Part shown: positions 1 to 64,000 of the stretch, piece after piece
Layout of the letters: the number at the start of each line of letters is the position of its first letter
Position numbering within the stretch: position 1 is the stretch's first letter
Assembly: GCF_000247815.1 (NCBI RefSeq)
Contig: NC_021692.1
Coordinates: 900,010-964,009, forward strand
DNA from: Ficedula albicollis
Lineage: Eukaryota > Chordata > Aves > Passeriformes > Muscicapidae
DNA length: 64,000 nt
Reading direction: 5' to 3'
Notes under the pieces: model-generated
Database searches by the model: none
The model's input: only the letters and a program-made list of their open reading frames with translations
Told to the model about the DNA's origin: nothing
Made by a program: the position numbers and the translations under genes

Positions 1-345
1 GATTCTAAGGTAACTCCCCCTATGAGGCTCTCCCTTTCTGAGGGGGCTTTCCTGATACCTTTTGGGGCTACCTAACAACATACGCCAGACAAAACTAAGG
101 GAATAAAAAGTGCTTGTATTTATTGAAGGGTCTTCAGGTGCATTTAGGGCAGGGGTTACACCCAAAAATGGACCACGGGTTTTCACACTTTTATAAGTTT
201 GGGCCATTTGCATGTTGGGGGTTAATCCTCCAATTACAGCTTCAGGTAATGAAGTCATTCACCCCAATTTTGCTCCCCCCAACTCCCTTTTGTTTCCATT
301 TCTGGGGGCCTGAGGCAGTGAGGGGTCCCTGATTCCCAGCCCGGA
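1..345 (-). mobile_element. Probable solo LTR fragment
   Basis: On the minus strand there is a TATA-like CTTATAAAAG (about 188-197) followed about 70 bp on by AATAAA (119-124), the spacing of an LTR core. No retroviral genes. It lies in the intron after e77. Confidence 0.5.
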
Positions 346-486
346 GAGGAATTGCTGCGTGTGAGCAGAGCGGGAGAGCAGCAGCTGGCACTGTGTGCGG
401 GGTTCAGAGTTATAACCACAGAACTGCAGCGTTACAAAGACACGAGAACAGCAAAGCTGAAATGCCGAGGCCAGAGCAGCTCCCAC

Positions 487-63930
<63,444 letters not shown>

Positions 63931-64000
63931 CGCGCCTGCCCCGCCGCAGGGGGGGGCTTGGAGCGGCCCGAAGTGTCATCCAAAAATCCCAAAAATGCTG
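63931..64000. other. GC-rich flank, presumed upstream of UBR4
   Basis: A 70-bp GC-rich remnant beyond the G block. It may be promoter or 5' UTR, but no start codon, TATA box or splice site can be assigned. Confidence 0.3.

Overview
The window looks like bird nuclear DNA, probably from a songbird. It is filled by one multi-exon gene on the minus strand, UBR4 (the giant N-recognin E3 ubiquitin ligase, also called p600). I recognise 77 coding exons, from the second coding exon (59606-59703) to a 344-nt exon at 487-830. Together they hold about 11.5 kb of coding sequence, roughly 3,850 codons. Reading phases agree across every junction. The last quarter of the protein (calmodulin-binding part, C-terminal UZI/hemiRING end) lies beyond the left edge. 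The first coding exon and promoter are not readable and probably lie under a G block at the right edge. The bird assignment rests on CR1 LINE 3' ends, avian-style LTRs, compact introns and near-identity of the translated exons to vertebrate UBR4.

Layout, in the direction of transcription (right to left): 63930-62934 is a G homopolymer at the expected CpG-island promoter; 62.9-59.7 kb is intron 1; 59.7-39.9 kb encodes the helical-repeat N-terminal scaffold; 39.3-38.95 kb encodes the UBR box that binds destabilising N-termini; 38.5-28.5 kb encodes a linker and a beta-rich (propeller-like) region; 26.1-19.8 kb encodes further helical repeats and an acidic/serine-rich disordered stretch; 18.9-9.6 kb encodes a second helical-repeat block; 8.9-3.2 kb encodes a beta-sandwich-like segment and a cysteine-rich zinc-ribbon-like module; 3.0-0.5 kb gives two more exons. 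No second gene was found on either strand.

The unusual features lie in the introns and in the assembly. Five pure-G blocks (585, 1336, 274, 109 and 997 nt) interrupt the sequence, two of them inside exons. One is flanked by a 30-bp direct repeat; with the block and one repeat copy discounted the exon is exactly 61 in-frame codons, so the block is not real exon sequence. An exact 1000-bp tandem duplication sits in one intron. Several minisatellites are built from exon/intron boundaries and so carry arrays of duplicated splice sites. One contains four intact, in-frame 27-nt candidate micro-exons. Two introns are GC-AG rather than GT-AG. I did not find a new multi-gene system; the splice-site-bearing minisatellites are the most interesting biological lead.
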